From Actinobacteria bacterium UBA2286 (lineage in GTDB: Bacteria > Actinomycetota > Coriobacteriia > Anaerosomatales > Anaerosomataceae), in the NCBI GenBank assembly GCA_002345925.1, contig DDWM01000047.1:134990-140667 (forward strand): a stretch of DNA of 5,678 nt, written 5' to 3'. Positions 5,170 to 5,678 of the stretch are shown here, in pieces. Both the position numbers and the translations under genes were made by a program. The first letter of the stretch is position 1, and each line of letters starts with the position of its first letter. The notes below the pieces were generated by a model. The model was not told the origin of the DNA, searched no databases, and saw only the letters and a program-made list of their open reading frames with translations.

Positions 5170-5678
5170 ATGAAAGATCTCGTAACGACCGCGCTGGACG
5201 CCGCCGCGTCCGCCGGTTCAACTTACGCCGACGCCCGCGTGGTGCTGACTTCCGAGGAGAGCATCTCGGTTCGCACCGGACGCGTCGAAGGCATCGAAAG
5301 CTCCGAGTCGCTCGGCATCGGCATCCGCGTCATCGCTGACGGCGCCTGGGGCTTTGCGTCCACCTCGGCGCTCACACCCGACGCCATCCGGGCCGCTGCG
5401 CGTCAGGCGGTCGCGATCGCGCGCGCCTCGGCTATCACTGCAGCGGCGCCGATTCGACTCTCCCCCGTCGCCGTGTTCGACGACGTGTGGCGCGGACCGT
5501 GCGAGATCGACCCGTTCCAGATTCCGCTTGAGGAGAAGCTCGCGCTGCTTCTGGCGGCCGATGAGGGGCTTCGCACGCAAGAACTCGTCACAGTCACGAG
5601 CGCGTCTCTCAGCTTCATCAAGGTGGAGAAGGTGTTCGGCTCCTCGGAAGGCAGCATGATCGAGCAGTCGTACGTGGA
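5170..5678 (+). CDS. tldD: TldD-type metalloprotease subunit, N-terminal 169 residues (partial)
   Basis: The frame is open from ATG5170 to the right edge, with AAGGA (5160-5164) 5 bases upstream. The product begins MKDLVTTALDAAASAGSTYA. The segment RTGRVEGIESSESLGIGIRV followed by ADGAWGFASTSALT is the N-terminal TldD/PmbA signature. EIDPFQIPLEEKLALLLAAD and FGSSEGSMIEQ further on fit TldD better than PmbA. TldD and TldE (PmbA) form a cytosolic zinc protease that trims or degrades unfolded peptides; in E. coli it matures microcin B17 and degrades CcdA. The HExxxH zinc site expected around the middle of the protein lies outside the window, so activity cannot be judged. A pmbA/tldE partner is often adjacent and could follow. 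It probably shares the transcript of the hydrolase gene 46 bases upstream, although TAGACT (5121-5126), overlapping that gene's stop, could be a -10 of its own. Confidence 0.92.
   Translation, partial: MKDLVTTALDAAASAGSTYADARVVLTSEESISVRTGRVEGIESSESLGIGIRVIADGAWGFASTSALTPDAIRAAARQAVAIARASAITAAAPIRLSPVAVFDDVWRGPCEIDPFQIPLEEKLALLLAADEGLRTQELVTVTSASLSFIKVEKVFGSSEGSMIEQSYV

Noticed and set aside
5218..5657. Overlapping frames on both strands in the tldD region
   Set aside because: The plus frame from 5170 gives a clear TldD N-terminus; the others are Arg/Ser-rich shadows.
1..5678. CRISPR arrays, insertion sequences, phage or integrase genes
   Set aside because: No spaced direct repeats, transposase, integrase or terminal inverted repeats were seen; the tRNA edge carries no attachment-site duplication within the window.

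Overview
The window looks like a chromosomal piece from a GC-rich, probably Gram-positive anaerobe. The best guess is an actinobacterial (Coriobacteriia-like) lineage that respires with multihaem cytochromes. The reasons are GC-rich codon use, GTG/TTG starts, a CwlO/PcsB-style coiled-coil NlpC/P60 wall hydrolase, and a very large secreted c-type cytochrome with no sign of outer-membrane partners. The taxonomic call is inference, since no marker gene here fixes it.

Layout: bases 1-24 (minus strand) are the 5' end of an initiator tRNA that runs off the left edge, with a well-spaced promoter at 52-80. Bases 81-223 are the rest of a divergent intergenic region and carry an exact GCCGATAA octamer (176-183), which resembles a sigma-28/WhiG -10 element. 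Next comes a two-gene plus-strand unit. The first gene (224-892) encodes an unrecognised, membrane-anchored 222-aa protein with an NTF2-like-looking C-terminus. The second (940-3807) encodes a 955-aa exported cytochrome with a signal peptide, an N-terminal fibronectin type III domain, fifteen CXXCH motifs, one CX4CH motif and a degenerate C-terminal CX4C-X2-H. A possible 15-codon mini-ORF fills the gap between them and ends in an ATGA overlap with the cytochrome start.

After a 137-base spacer with a weak hairpin and a plausible promoter comes an exported peptidoglycan hydrolase (3945-5123; signal peptide, two coiled coils, NlpC/P60 Cys286-His334-His346). Then comes the first 169 codons of tldD (from 5170), which runs off the right edge.

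Working model (inference): the first two genes make a surface electron-transfer module, in which the cytochrome accepts electrons outside the membrane and wires them through or across the wall. The wall hydrolase and TldD look like housekeeping neighbours. The best candidates for something undescribed are the architecture of the FN3-multihaem cytochrome (seven alternating haem doublets, broken last haem site), its uncharacterised membrane-anchored partner, and the possible sigma-28-type control of the pair.
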